Origin: an uncultured Pelagibacteraceae bacterium
GTDB taxonomy: Bacteria; Pseudomonadota; Alphaproteobacteria; Pelagibacterales; Pelagibacteraceae
Length of the DNA stretch: 64,000 nucleotides
Reading direction: 5' to 3'
Assembly (NCBI GenBank): GCA_902517745.1
Contig: CABYDS010000001.1
Coordinates: 124,001-188,000 of the forward strand
Part shown: in pieces, positions 43,909 through 52,084 of the stretch
How the letters are laid out: every line of letters starts with the position of its first letter
How positions within the stretch are numbered: the first letter of the stretch is position 1
Notes under the pieces: generated by a model
The model's database searches: none
What the model saw: only the letters and a program-made list of their open reading frames with translations
What the model was told of the DNA's origin: nothing
Made by a program: the position numbers and the translations under genes

Positions 43909-46500
43909 ATGAAATTATCTGAATTATTTCAGCAAAATGGCTTTGATTTAGGAAATCTAAAAGAATCCTTTGGACTAATAGATGGAATATCAGAACACAT
44001 AATATCTGAAAGTGATGAAGTTTTAGCAAAACAGCATCAAATTTCAGAAAATATTTATTTTTTAATTAAAGGCAAAGCTACATTTACCAAGTATTTTGAA
44101 ACTAAATCTATAACCTTTGCAAAAATAACAAAGCCTGCAACACCATTAGGTATATCTGGACTTAATCAACCCAATAGATTTATGGGTGAAATATTTATTG
44201 AGGGTGGAACAGAATATATCTCTATAAAACTAGATGATTTAAGAGATTTACAACAAAAAAATAGTAAACTTATATCAACATTATATTCAGCTATTTCTTT
44301 TTTTTCTTTCCAACTGCTTGTCTCTTCAAGAAACTTAAATACTTTGTATAAAGATGATGAAATACAAATTTCTCCAGGCATCCCATCAGAAAAAAGTATT
44401 ACAAATATAAATAGAATTAAATCTGCTACTTTTTTTTCTACACTTACTGATGATGACTTAGAAAAGTTTATTAAATTAGGTAATATTAAGATGTATTCAT
44501 CAAATCAATATATAGTTAAAGAGGGAGATGCTTCTAAAGGTTTAAAGATATTATTAAGTGGTAAAGTTGATGGCTTATTCCATAACTTTATTAATGGAAA
44601 AATAAGAAGAAATTTTAGAACTCTAACTAGAGCTGGTATTGCTTTAACTTTATCTTCTGGAAAAGGAGATTTTTTTAATCCATATACAATTAAATCTACT
44701 AGAGATACGAAAGTTTTACATATTTCTAACGAAGCACTTGAAAATCTGATTATTTCTGACCCTGAATTATCAATAAAGATTTTCAAAAGACAACTGTGGC
44801 AGCTAGGACGTTTCCAACAAAGTGCAACTGGTCTAACAAAATATTCAGCAGAAAACGAATTAGAATTTGTTAGTTTATTATTAAAAGATAATACAGCAAG
44901 AATACCTGCTAGCTCTAAGTTATATAGTATTCCACATTTATTGAAGAGTACTCATACTTATGCAATGGCATTTGATGTAGTTTACGAACTACTTATTAAA
45001 GGAAATGAAATAGAAAAATCATTATCTAGTTTAATAAAAGATACCTTAAATAATTTAGAAAGAGAGTCTCGTTTCCACAGTCAATTAAATATTATTTATA
45101 ATAGAGTTTCAAATTCTTCTAATAATTCAGATAAAACAAAATTAAGAGAGTTAACTAATTCTAATTTCACAAAAGCTTTTGATAATGTTAAATATGTAAT
45201 TAAGGGTTGGGAATATTTGCCAGATGAACCCACAAATATTTTTTTCTACAATCACTTAGCAGCTATAGATGATAATCAGCTTGCAAATGGGCATTCATTT
45301 TCAATCGACAGTCATTTCATCAGTTCAAAGATATTATATCCAAAATATAATGATGGAGGTCAACGTATCGTTAGAACAAGTCGAAACACAGAATTTTGGA
45401 GATATAATTACTATGAAAATTTAGATTACATTTTTGTTCATACCCCAGAGTCTGATAAGTTGGACGAAAGCGAAGAGGAAAAGAAAATAAGAAAACAAAA
45501 GCTTTTTGACGAAGCTCAAAAGGTATTTAATCAAAAACAACCGATTGTAATTGCCCCTGAAGGAACATCAGAAACTGAGGATAATAAAACAATAACATCT
45601 CCAGGACCATTTAAAGCTGGAGCATTTAATCTTGCATTTAAGCTTAACCCAAAACCAAAACTTATTCCAATTGCTCTTGCTAATTTTGATTACCCAGTTT
45701 CTAAAACGATATATTCAGCAGTTATTAAGGAGCCAATAACAATAAGTGATCATGTCAAAGATCCAGAAAATCAAGAGGAAATGAAAAGCTTCTTAGATAA
45801 TTACAGAACCAAATTTAGATCTTATGTAGAAGAAGCTATAGATTTAGCCAAAAATGTTCAAGACAACATAGATAAAATAGAAAATTTGAAAACTAATGTA
45901 AATTTAGTTAGTCCAGTTGAAGAAGAGTTTGAGCTCGACGTTAGAGAATTAGAACATACTTCTTTTCAACATACAAAAACAAATAACAGTGTTGCTTTGT
46001 ATGGAAGTTCAACTTTTAAAATGTGGGATAATGCCAAAAATGATTTATCAATAAGTAATCTTTATAATTTAGGTTTTGGGGGTTCAACTTTAGTATCTTG
46101 TAGAAGATATTTTGATAGATTGGTTGCTCCTTTAAACCCATCTAATCTTTTCTTTTATGCCGGAGATAATGATATTGGTTATGGAATGGATAGCGATGAA
46201 TTGTTAAAAGAATTTTCATTGTTTTCCAACCAAGTTGAAGAAAAACTACCAAGAGCGAAATGTTTTTTTATTTCAATTAAGCCTAGTCCTTTTAGAAGAG
46301 ATCTTATGACAACAATTTTAGATGCTAATTCAAAGATAAAAAAACACCTAACCAATTTAAAAATGTGGGATTATGTTGATATTACAACACCTATGATAAA
46401 TGCTGGTTATGATAAGTTTTACGATGAAGATCCACTACATATGAACGAACTTGGATATAGTTTGTTAAGTAAGCTTGTAAGAGACAAAATTTATAATTAA
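43909..46500 (+). CDS. Four-domain fusion: CNB - CNB - PlsC-type acyltransferase - SGNH hydrolase
   Basis: An 863-residue soluble protein with no signal or membrane helix. Domains: a degenerate cyclic-nucleotide-binding fold (about 15-120); a second one (about 172-285) with YIVKEGDASKGLKILLSGKV; a helical linker; a PlsC/LPLAT domain (about 420-650) with the HX4D site NHLAAIDD (H449, D454) and PEGTSE (550-555); and an SGNH/GDSL domain (about 690-863) with LYGSSTFKMW (Ser700/701), LGFGGST, FYAGDNDIGYG and catalytic DPLHMNELGY (D841, H844). Catalytic residues look intact in both enzyme domains; the cyclic-nucleotide cassette arginine is not evident. Probable lipid acyl transfer and hydrolysis under allosteric control. 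Confidence 0.85.
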   Translation: MKLSELFQQNGFDLGNLKESFGLIDGISEHIISESDEVLAKQHQISENIYFLIKGKATFTKYFETKSITFAKITKPATPLGISGLNQPNRFMGEIFIEGGTEYISIKLDDLRDLQQKNSKLISTLYSAISFFSFQLLVSSRNLNTLYKDDEIQISPGIPSEKSITNINRIKSATFFSTLTDDDLEKFIKLGNIKMYSSNQYIVKEGDASKGLKILLSGKVDGLFHNFINGKIRRNFRTLTRAGIALTLSSGKGDFFNPYTIKSTRDTKVLHISNEALENLIISDPELSIKIFKRQLWQLGRFQQSATGLTKYSAENELEFVSLLLKDNTARIPASSKLYSIPHLLKSTHTYAMAFDVVYELLIKGNEIEKSLSSLIKDTLNNLERESRFHSQLNIIYNRVSNSSNNSDKTKLRELTNSNFTKAFDNVKYVIKGWEYLPDEPTNIFFYNHLAAIDDNQLANGHSFSIDSHFISSKILYPKYNDGGQRIVRTSRNTEFWRYNYYENLDYIFVHTPESDKLDESEEEKKIRKQKLFDEAQKVFNQKQPIVIAPEGTSETEDNKTITSPGPFKAGAFNLAFKLNPKPKLIPIALANFDYPVSKTIYSAVIKEPITISDHVKDPENQEEMKSFLDNYRTKFRSYVEEAIDLAKNVQDNIDKIENLKTNVNLVSPVEEEFELDVRELEHTSFQHTKTNNSVALYGSSTFKMWDNAKNDLSISNLYNLGFGGSTLVSCRRYFDRLVAPLNPSNLFFYAGDNDIGYGMDSDELLKEFSLFSNQVEEKLPRAKCFFISIKPSPFRRDLMTTILDANSKIKKHLTNLKMWDYVDITTPMINAGYDKFYDEDPLHMNELGYSLLSKLVRDKIYN

Positions 46501-46508
46501 TATTTTTA

Positions 46509-47051
46509 ATGAGTTTTAAAAAATATCTATGGAAATGTAGATTGTTAGTCCTCAATACGCCTAATTACAGTCATCCAGAGTATAAAAGGTCAAAAGATTT
46601 GTATCAAAAAGACATCAAAGGGTTTCACAAAAGATACATAAAATTAGTTACAAAATTAGATAAATCAGAAAAATTTAAAGTTACTTTAATTGGTTTTGAT
46701 GGCACAATAAAAATTGAGTTAGATAAAATATATACAAAAAAAATCTTTGGAATAGTTGATAAAATGCCAATGAATAAACTTATCAAGGATAAAAAATTTA
46801 AACCTTTAAATCTTTCTTTATTTTCAGATTATAAACCAGAGACAACTTTAAAAGGCTTAGGTTTTAAAGATAAGGAAAAGGCATTGTTTACTGTTTCAGC
46901 TATAAAAAAAAGACCAATAAAATATCAAGTAAATGTTATTGCAACTATGCTAGGTAGGGCTAAAAATCATCCAAATAAAACAAAAGACATGAATGATGCT
47001 ATAATTGTTTTTAAAAAATGGATGGAAAATTACAAAGCAAATAAAAAATGA
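46509..47051 (+). CDS. DUF4174-like protein with extra C-terminal domain
   Basis: A 180-residue protein. The first 100 residues follow the DUF4174 pattern: WKCRLLVLNTPN, then FKVTLIGFDGTIKIELDK and IVDKMPMNKLI. The last 75 (LKGLGFKDKEKALFTVSAIK, KYQVNVIATMLGRAKNHPNK, then DAIIVFKKWMENY) look like a separate small domain seen as a stand-alone protein in other bacteria; I cannot name it. No signal peptide. It is 8 bases after the fusion gene and overlaps the pilin gene by 4. Function unknown. Confidence 0.6.
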   Translation: MSFKKYLWKCRLLVLNTPNYSHPEYKRSKDLYQKDIKGFHKRYIKLVTKLDKSEKFKVTLIGFDGTIKIELDKIYTKKIFGIVDKMPMNKLIKDKKFKPLNLSLFSDYKPETTLKGLGFKDKEKALFTVSAIKKRPIKYQVNVIATMLGRAKNHPNKTKDMNDAIIVFKKWMENYKANKK

Positions 47052-47578
47052 AAAATAAAGGTTTTACATTAATAGAACTATTAGTTGTTGTAGCAATTAT
47101 AGGTATCTTAGCTGCGGTGGGTGTTGTTGCTTACAGTGGTTATACCTCTGGTGCTAAAAAAGCTGTTATTAAAGATAATCAAAAAGCATTCGCAAAAAGA
47201 GTCGCTTTGATAATTCAAGACTGCAATATCAATGGATCTGTGACACTGATGAAAAATTCACCATCCGGAACAAAACTGGATACTTCTAAACATACAGTAA
47301 ATTGTTATTCGCCAAATAAGTTTGACTTTTGGGGACAGTATTTCAGATATGATATGATGAACAGTGGTTTTAAAAATATTGAAAAATCTGATCCTGTTCA
47401 AGCTGTATCTGTTTCCTCAACTCCTTTGGATTGTTGGTATTCTAAAGATGAGAGTTATTATGGGTCTGTTATGATTAAGGGTCATAATTCTATGAATTAT
47501 GTATCAGTTTGCACTTGTATTCAAAAACCATGTTCAACTGATGCTAATCGTATAGAAAAAAAAATATATTACGATTAA
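47048..47578 (+). CDS. Type IV pilin / pseudopilin
   Basis: A 176-residue prepilin. The leader is only MKNKG, cut before the conserved FTLIELLVVVAIIGILAAV helix with Glu at mature position 5. The globular part has six or more cysteines, which could form disulfides, including the D-loop-like region near VCTCIQKPC. No assembly ATPase, secretin or peptidase is in the window; SAR11 genomes encode such genes elsewhere. Could be a DNA-uptake or minor pilin. Confidence 0.9.
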   Translation: MKNKGFTLIELLVVVAIIGILAAVGVVAYSGYTSGAKKAVIKDNQKAFAKRVALIIQDCNINGSVTLMKNSPSGTKLDTSKHTVNCYSPNKFDFWGQYFRYDMMNSGFKNIEKSDPVQAVSVSSTPLDCWYSKDESYYGSVMIKGHNSMNYVSVCTCIQKPCSTDANRIEKKIYYD

Positions 47579-47581
47579 ACA

Positions 47582-47779
47582 ATGATCGAATTTTTATTTA
47601 AGGTATCATTGCTAATTCTAGGTTTAATAGTAATCAGATTTGGCATTATTCAGATCAGAAAGTATAAAAAGGGTGAAATTAGATCAAAGAATAATATTTT
47701 TAGTCAAATTTCATTTTTAATTTTCTTTGCTGCAATTATAGGGTTAGTTATTTATTCAATTTTGGGCTTACTTGAGTAA
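47582..47779 (+). CDS. Small two-helix membrane protein (65 residues)
   Basis: A 65-residue protein with helices at about 2-24 and 43-63 separated by a basic loop (QIRKYKKGEIRSKNN). Starts 3 bases after the pilin stop, on the same strand. No family recognised; association with the pilin by position only. Confidence 0.65.
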   Translation: MIEFLFKVSLLILGLIVIRFGIIQIRKYKKGEIRSKNNIFSQISFLIFFAAIIGLVIYSILGLLE

Positions 47780-47823
47780 GCTAATTTATCTCATATATTA
47801 ATTTTTAAATTCTAATAAAGAGC

Positions 47824-49257
47824 TTGGTTATGAAAAAAATTATCTTCTTTTTTCTAAGTATTTTATCAGTATTAAATTATGCAAACGCTAAAGATTTTTT
47901 CTTAAATATTACTGACCAAATAGCAGAAAATGAATTTCGATTAAGCTATGGAGTTTCAGTTACTGATGTTAACAAAGATAATAAATATGATTTTGTAGTA
48001 ACTGGTTTTGGTTTCAAAAATTTAGCCCTCTCTTACAAAGATGGAAAATTAATAAATATTGTAAATGAAAAAATATTTACAGATGAAGAAAGAAGAACAA
48101 TTGGTGTAGCAGCATGTGATATCGATCAAGATGGTTATGAAGAAATATATTTTTTAAATACTGATACATATAGTGGATCAAAAATTTATTCTGATCGATT
48201 AATAGATTTAAATAGCAATAATTTCGAAGATTTATTTGAAAAAGAAATCAATCAAAGTGAATTAAATTTAACAGCTGGAAGATCTGTTGTTTGTGTAGAT
48301 AGAAAAGGTGATGGTGCATATGGTATTTACGTTGCAAATTATGGTGGTCCAACTCGATTTTATGAATTAATTAGAGATCGAATAAAAGACCAAGCTAAAT
48401 CATTATCAATTGATAAAATTACTGGAGGAAGAGCCATAGTGTCTGGACATATTCTTTCAGATAGATCTGATATTTTTGCGGCAAATGAAAGAGGAGATAA
48501 CTTTTTATATTATAATTCTAAAGGTTCATTCCAAGATGTAGCTAAAGAGTATGCAGTTCAAGATAGATTTGAAAATGGTAGAGGCACAGCTTTAAGTGAT
48601 CTTTTATATAGAGGACGATTAGATATTTTATCTTCAAACTGGGATGGAATGCATAGAGCATATGTTTTAGATGGAGATCAATTTAGAGATATATCAACTT
48701 CTCCATACAACGATCCTACAAAAATAAGAACAGTGATTTCAGCTGACTTTGATAATGACGGGTATGATGAAATTTTTATGAATAATATTGGAGAACCAAA
48801 TAAACTTTTCAAAATTTTAGAGGGCGGAGTATTTAAAGAAATTAAAATGGAAAATGGACTAGAGACTGTTGGTCTTGGAACTGGAGCAGCAGTTGCAGAT
48901 GTTGATGGCGATGGAATTTTAGAGCTATTAGTTTCACATGGAGAGTCAGGTTTTCAACCTTTAACTTTATATAAAGCAGATGTACAAAATTTTAATTATC
49001 TACGTATTAAACCACTTAATCAGTATGGAGCTCCAGCAAGAGGGGCAACAGTAACAATAAAATCTAATAAAAGAATTCACTCAAAAACAATAGATGCAGG
49101 CTCAGGATATCTTTGTCAAATGGAACCCGTTGCCCATTATGGAATAAGAAAAGGTGAAAAAGACTTTAAAGTTGAAATTAAATGGACTGATGGATCAATA
49201 GAATCATTTGATATTGATGAATTAAATAAAACTTACGAATTTAGACAAAAACTATAG
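47824..49257 (+). CDS. Secreted FG-GAP repeat / ASPIC-UnbV protein
   Basis: A 477-residue exported protein: signal peptide (about 1-22, ending ANA), then FG-GAP-like calcium-binding repeats marked by DVNKDNKYDF, DIDQDGYEEIYF, DFDNDGYDEIFM and DVDGDGILELLV, and a C-terminal ASPIC/UnbV domain (QYGAPARGATVTI, AGSGYLCQMEP, HYGIRKG). This CRTAC1-like architecture forms an extracellular beta-propeller, often adhesive or carbohydrate-binding. A role with the nearby pilin is only positional. Confidence 0.88.
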   Translation: MVMKKIIFFFLSILSVLNYANAKDFFLNITDQIAENEFRLSYGVSVTDVNKDNKYDFVVTGFGFKNLALSYKDGKLINIVNEKIFTDEERRTIGVAACDIDQDGYEEIYFLNTDTYSGSKIYSDRLIDLNSNNFEDLFEKEINQSELNLTAGRSVVCVDRKGDGAYGIYVANYGGPTRFYELIRDRIKDQAKSLSIDKITGGRAIVSGHILSDRSDIFAANERGDNFLYYNSKGSFQDVAKEYAVQDRFENGRGTALSDLLYRGRLDILSSNWDGMHRAYVLDGDQFRDISTSPYNDPTKIRTVISADFDNDGYDEIFMNNIGEPNKLFKILEGGVFKEIKMENGLETVGLGTGAAVADVDGDGILELLVSHGESGFQPLTLYKADVQNFNYLRIKPLNQYGAPARGATVTIKSNKRIHSKTIDAGSGYLCQMEPVAHYGIRKGEKDFKVEIKWTDGSIESFDIDELNKTYEFRQKL

Positions 49258-49315
49258 GACAATACTACTCATTATATAGTGTTGAAAAATTATAAAGCTT
49301 TTATATATCAAGCTA

Positions 49316-49459
49316 ATGACTATTTGTTCTTTATCATTATTGGCATTATTTGTTTCAGGAATTGTGATGTATCTTTTTAGGGAACCATCTGAGGAAGAAT
49401 TAAAAAAATTCAATAGCAAAACTCAAGACCGAAGTAACTGGTCAAATATGGGTTTTTAA
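49316..49459 (+). CDS. Possible small membrane-anchored protein (47 residues)
   Basis: ATG at 49316 opens 47 codons: a membrane helix (about 4-21) and a charged tail, FREPSEEELKKFNSK, ending NWSNMGF. The tail is acidic and helical, the start lacks a clear ribosome site. Lies in the 213-base gap between two exported proteins on the same strand; nothing else is seen in the gap. Confidence 0.5.
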   Translation: MTICSLSLLALFVSGIVMYLFREPSEEELKKFNSKTQDRSNWSNMGF

Positions 49460-49470
49460 ATCATTAATTA

Positions 49471-50172
49471 ATGCACAGTATTAAAAATATACTTAGTCTT
49501 ATTATATTTGTTGTTTTTTTTTCTATTCCGATAAATTCAGTAAATTCTCAAGAAAAAAACTATTATCAAGATATCGTTAATGATTGGAATAAAATTTTCC
49601 CAGACAGAAATAGAAATGCAGCAGGTCCTAAATTTTTTAAATATATAATTGATAAAGATATCTCTTATGAAGATTTTGTTGAATATAATAAATTATATTG
49701 TGCGGTATCGGGTTCTTTAATAAGTCCAAATGCAGTACCAGAATATGTTTATTTGAGTGAAAACAATACAGGTAAGAAAATATGTGGTGAATATTATAGA
49801 TGCTGCATTCCATGTTCTTGTGATTTAATGAAATATTCAAAAACAACTAAAATGAAACATAAATTTAAAGGCATAGAAAAAGAATTTTATGTTTTCACAA
49901 TTGAAAATCCTTGTGGGAAAACAGATTTTCCTGAAAGGGTAAACAAAAAATATTTTTGTAATGGCAATGATTTAGATACGAAACAAGTTTCAGTAGTAGA
50001 TGGAAAACTGGTCATTGGTTTATTACACAAAGCCAAAACCTGCACACAATATAATGTTAATGCCATAGACAGGCACCAGGTGACTGGCAGATATTGCACG
50101 CTTAGAAACAATACTCCATTAGATCAACTTCAGTCAGGTATGGGAGATATATTCATTAAACTTGCAAGATAA
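49471..50172 (+). CDS. Secreted cysteine-rich hypothetical protein
   Basis: A 233-residue protein with a signal peptide (about 1-26, ending SVNS) and ten cysteines in the mature part, including the cluster YRCCIPCSCDLMKY near 108-121. The even number and pattern suggest disulfides or a metal site. No known family recognised. Similar secreted unknowns surround it. Ten cysteines is remarkable for this AT-rich, small-protein proteome. Confidence 0.8.
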   Translation: MHSIKNILSLIIFVVFFSIPINSVNSQEKNYYQDIVNDWNKIFPDRNRNAAGPKFFKYIIDKDISYEDFVEYNKLYCAVSGSLISPNAVPEYVYLSENNTGKKICGEYYRCCIPCSCDLMKYSKTTKMKHKFKGIEKEFYVFTIENPCGKTDFPERVNKKYFCNGNDLDTKQVSVVDGKLVIGLLHKAKTCTQYNVNAIDRHQVTGRYCTLRNNTPLDQLQSGMGDIFIKLAR

Positions 50173-50196
50173 CACCAAGATTATATATTCATCAAA

Positions 50197-50466
50197 ATGG
50201 TATTATATAACGAAAAAATTAAACACCTTAGTTGTTCTGATTTAAGGGTGTTTTTGAAAAGATTAGTCAAAGATAAGATAGAAAAAGAGTGGACCGAGGA
50301 CTTCATTGATAATATGAACCTCGTAATAATCCCAAGAATGACAATAAAAAGACGTTATGAGAATAAGGGTATAGATATGTCAAGACTGATTGATAATCCT
50401 ACCTACTATCAGCATGTCAAAAAGAGTGTTGACTCTCGAGGCAATCTTGAATTTAAAGATCGATAA
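50197..50466 (+). CDS. Small hypothetical protein (89 residues)
   Basis: An 89-residue soluble, charged and helical protein (SDLRVFLKRLVKDKIEKEW, then VIIPRMTIKRRYENKGI). No family recognised. It is 24 bases after the cysteine-rich protein gene and is followed by an eight-T run at the stop, which may end transcription. Slightly higher GC than its neighbours. Confidence 0.65.
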   Translation: MVLYNEKIKHLSCSDLRVFLKRLVKDKIEKEWTEDFIDNMNLVIIPRMTIKRRYENKGIDMSRLIDNPTYYQHVKKSVDSRGNLEFKDR

Positions 50467-50555
50467 TTTTTTTTCCAGTACGCCAATTTAATCCCTAGCA
50501 CTGCATTCATATTTTCTGTAAGCTGCTTTAAAAAAAACAAACTTAAGAGGGAAAT

Positions 50556-51530
50556 ATGAACAAATATTTTAAGATAATTGTTGTTTTATTATCTTCTCTA
50601 TTTCTAAGTTTCTCAGCAAATTCAACTGAAGTAAAATTTGGACACGTAGGAAAACCTGGATCTTTATTTTCTGCATCAGTTGATCATTTTGCTAAACTTG
50701 CAAATGAGAGATTAGGCAGCAAAGGAAAAGTAACTGTTTTTGGTTCTTCGCAACTTGGTAAAGACAAACAAGGAATGCAAAAACTAAAATTAGGTACAGT
50801 TAACATGTGGTTACCTTCATCAGTAATGGCATCTATTCATGATGAGTTTGGTGTATTTGATATGCCTTTCATTATTAAAGACAGAAAACACATGAATAAA
50901 GTTGAAAGCCAAGTTTTACCAGGTATGTTTAAAAATCTTGAAGATAAAACTGGATACAAAGTTATTGCTGTTTGGGAAAATGGATTTAGACATATCACAA
51001 ACAACACTAGACCAATTAACACTCCAGGTGACTTAAAAGGAATTAAATTAAGAACACCTAAATCAAAATGGAGAGTTAAAATGTTCCAATCATATGGTGC
51101 AAACCCAACTCCAATGTCTTTCTCAGAAGTATTTACTGCTTTGAAAACAGGAACTATGGATGGACAAGAAAACCCATATGCTCAGATTGCTAGTGCTAAA
51201 TTCCAAGAAGTTCAAAAATATTTATCAATCACAGGTCACGTTTACACTCCTGCTTATGTAACAGTACATAAAGACCACTGGAGCAAACTACCTGCAGATG
51301 TACAAAGTATTTTAGAGCAAGCTGCTAAAGATACACAAAAATTTGTGTACGCTGAAGCTGCTAATCTTGAAAAATCTTTATTGGGAGTTATCAAATCAGC
51401 TGGAGTTCAAGTCAACGAAGCTGACAAAGGTGCTTTCATTAGTGCAAGTAAAGGAATATACGATCAATTCGCGTCAGAAGTACCAACTGGTGGTGCGTTA
51501 ATTGATAAAGTATCGTCTTTAGCAAATTAA
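50556..51530 (+). CDS. dctP: TRAP transporter solute-binding protein DctP
   Basis: A 324-residue periplasmic protein with a signal peptide (about 1-23, ending ANS) and the DctP family blocks GHVGKPGSLFSASVDHFAKLANERL, VFGSSQLGKDKQGMQKLKLG and the arginine-bearing GIKLRTPKSKWRV. Ribosome site AGAGGGA 4 bases before the ATG. Heads a TRAP operon with dctQ and dctM and two CoA-related genes; ligand probably an organic acid that becomes a CoA thioester. Confidence 0.94.
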   Translation: MNKYFKIIVVLLSSLFLSFSANSTEVKFGHVGKPGSLFSASVDHFAKLANERLGSKGKVTVFGSSQLGKDKQGMQKLKLGTVNMWLPSSVMASIHDEFGVFDMPFIIKDRKHMNKVESQVLPGMFKNLEDKTGYKVIAVWENGFRHITNNTRPINTPGDLKGIKLRTPKSKWRVKMFQSYGANPTPMSFSEVFTALKTGTMDGQENPYAQIASAKFQEVQKYLSITGHVYTPAYVTVHKDHWSKLPADVQSILEQAAKDTQKFVYAEAANLEKSLLGVIKSAGVQVNEADKGAFISASKGIYDQFASEVPTGGALIDKVSSLAN

Positions 51531-51542
51531 CATAATTTGTAA

Positions 51543-51565
51543 CAGGCCCTCTACCAGAGGGCCTG
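51543..51565 (+). other. Intercistronic hairpin between dctP and dctQ
   Basis: CAGGCCCTCT and AGAGGGCCTG form a perfect 10-bp GC-rich stem on an ACC loop. It is followed by ten A residues running into the dctQ ATG, not by U residues. So it cannot be an ordinary intrinsic terminator; it may shield the dctP message from 3' exonucleases and set the dctP:dctQ ratio. Confidence 0.75.
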
Positions 51566-51574
51566 AAAAAAAAA

Positions 51575-52084
51575 ATGACATTGCAAAAATTTATAAATTC
51601 TTACGAAAAAATATTAAAACTAATACTGTTTATAATGATGGTAGCATTAGCAGTAACAGTTTTACTTGGTGTTACTTTTCGTTTTGCTGGTAGTGCTTTA
51701 GTTTGGTATGACGAGGTTGCAGCTGTTCAACTTGCTTGGATAACTTATTATGGTTCAGCATACGCAGCTTTGAAAGGCGCTCATATAAGTGTTCCAAGTA
51801 TTTTTAAAGCCTTTCCATTAGTACTTAGAAAAATTTTCTTTGTAGTCTCAAAATTAGTTGTTTATGGTTTTTTAATATTATTAGCTTACTATGGATATTT
51901 AGTTTTAACTCTTATAACTGGAGAAACCTTAGTAACATTAGAGTGGGTTCCTCAACCTTTTGTGCAATCAGTTATTCCAATTGCATCATGTTTATTTATT
52001 TTATCTGAAACTTTAAGAATTCCCGAAGACTATAAAAATTTAGTTCTTCAAACAACAGGTGACGAGCAAACAGGAGATATTTAA
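51575..52084 (+). CDS. dctQ: TRAP transporter small permease DctQ
   Basis: A 169-residue four-helix protein with the family block VLLGVTFRFAGSALVWYDEVAAVQLAWITYYG (parts of which are diagnostic) and a late SVIPIASCLFILSETLRIP. The ATG has only an A-rich leader and no Shine-Dalgarno site. The stop overlaps the dctM start by one base. Confidence 0.9.
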   Translation: MTLQKFINSYEKILKLILFIMMVALAVTVLLGVTFRFAGSALVWYDEVAAVQLAWITYYGSAYAALKGAHISVPSIFKAFPLVLRKIFFVVSKLVVYGFLILLAYYGYLVLTLITGETLVTLEWVPQPFVQSVIPIASCLFILSETLRIPEDYKNLVLQTTGDEQTGDI

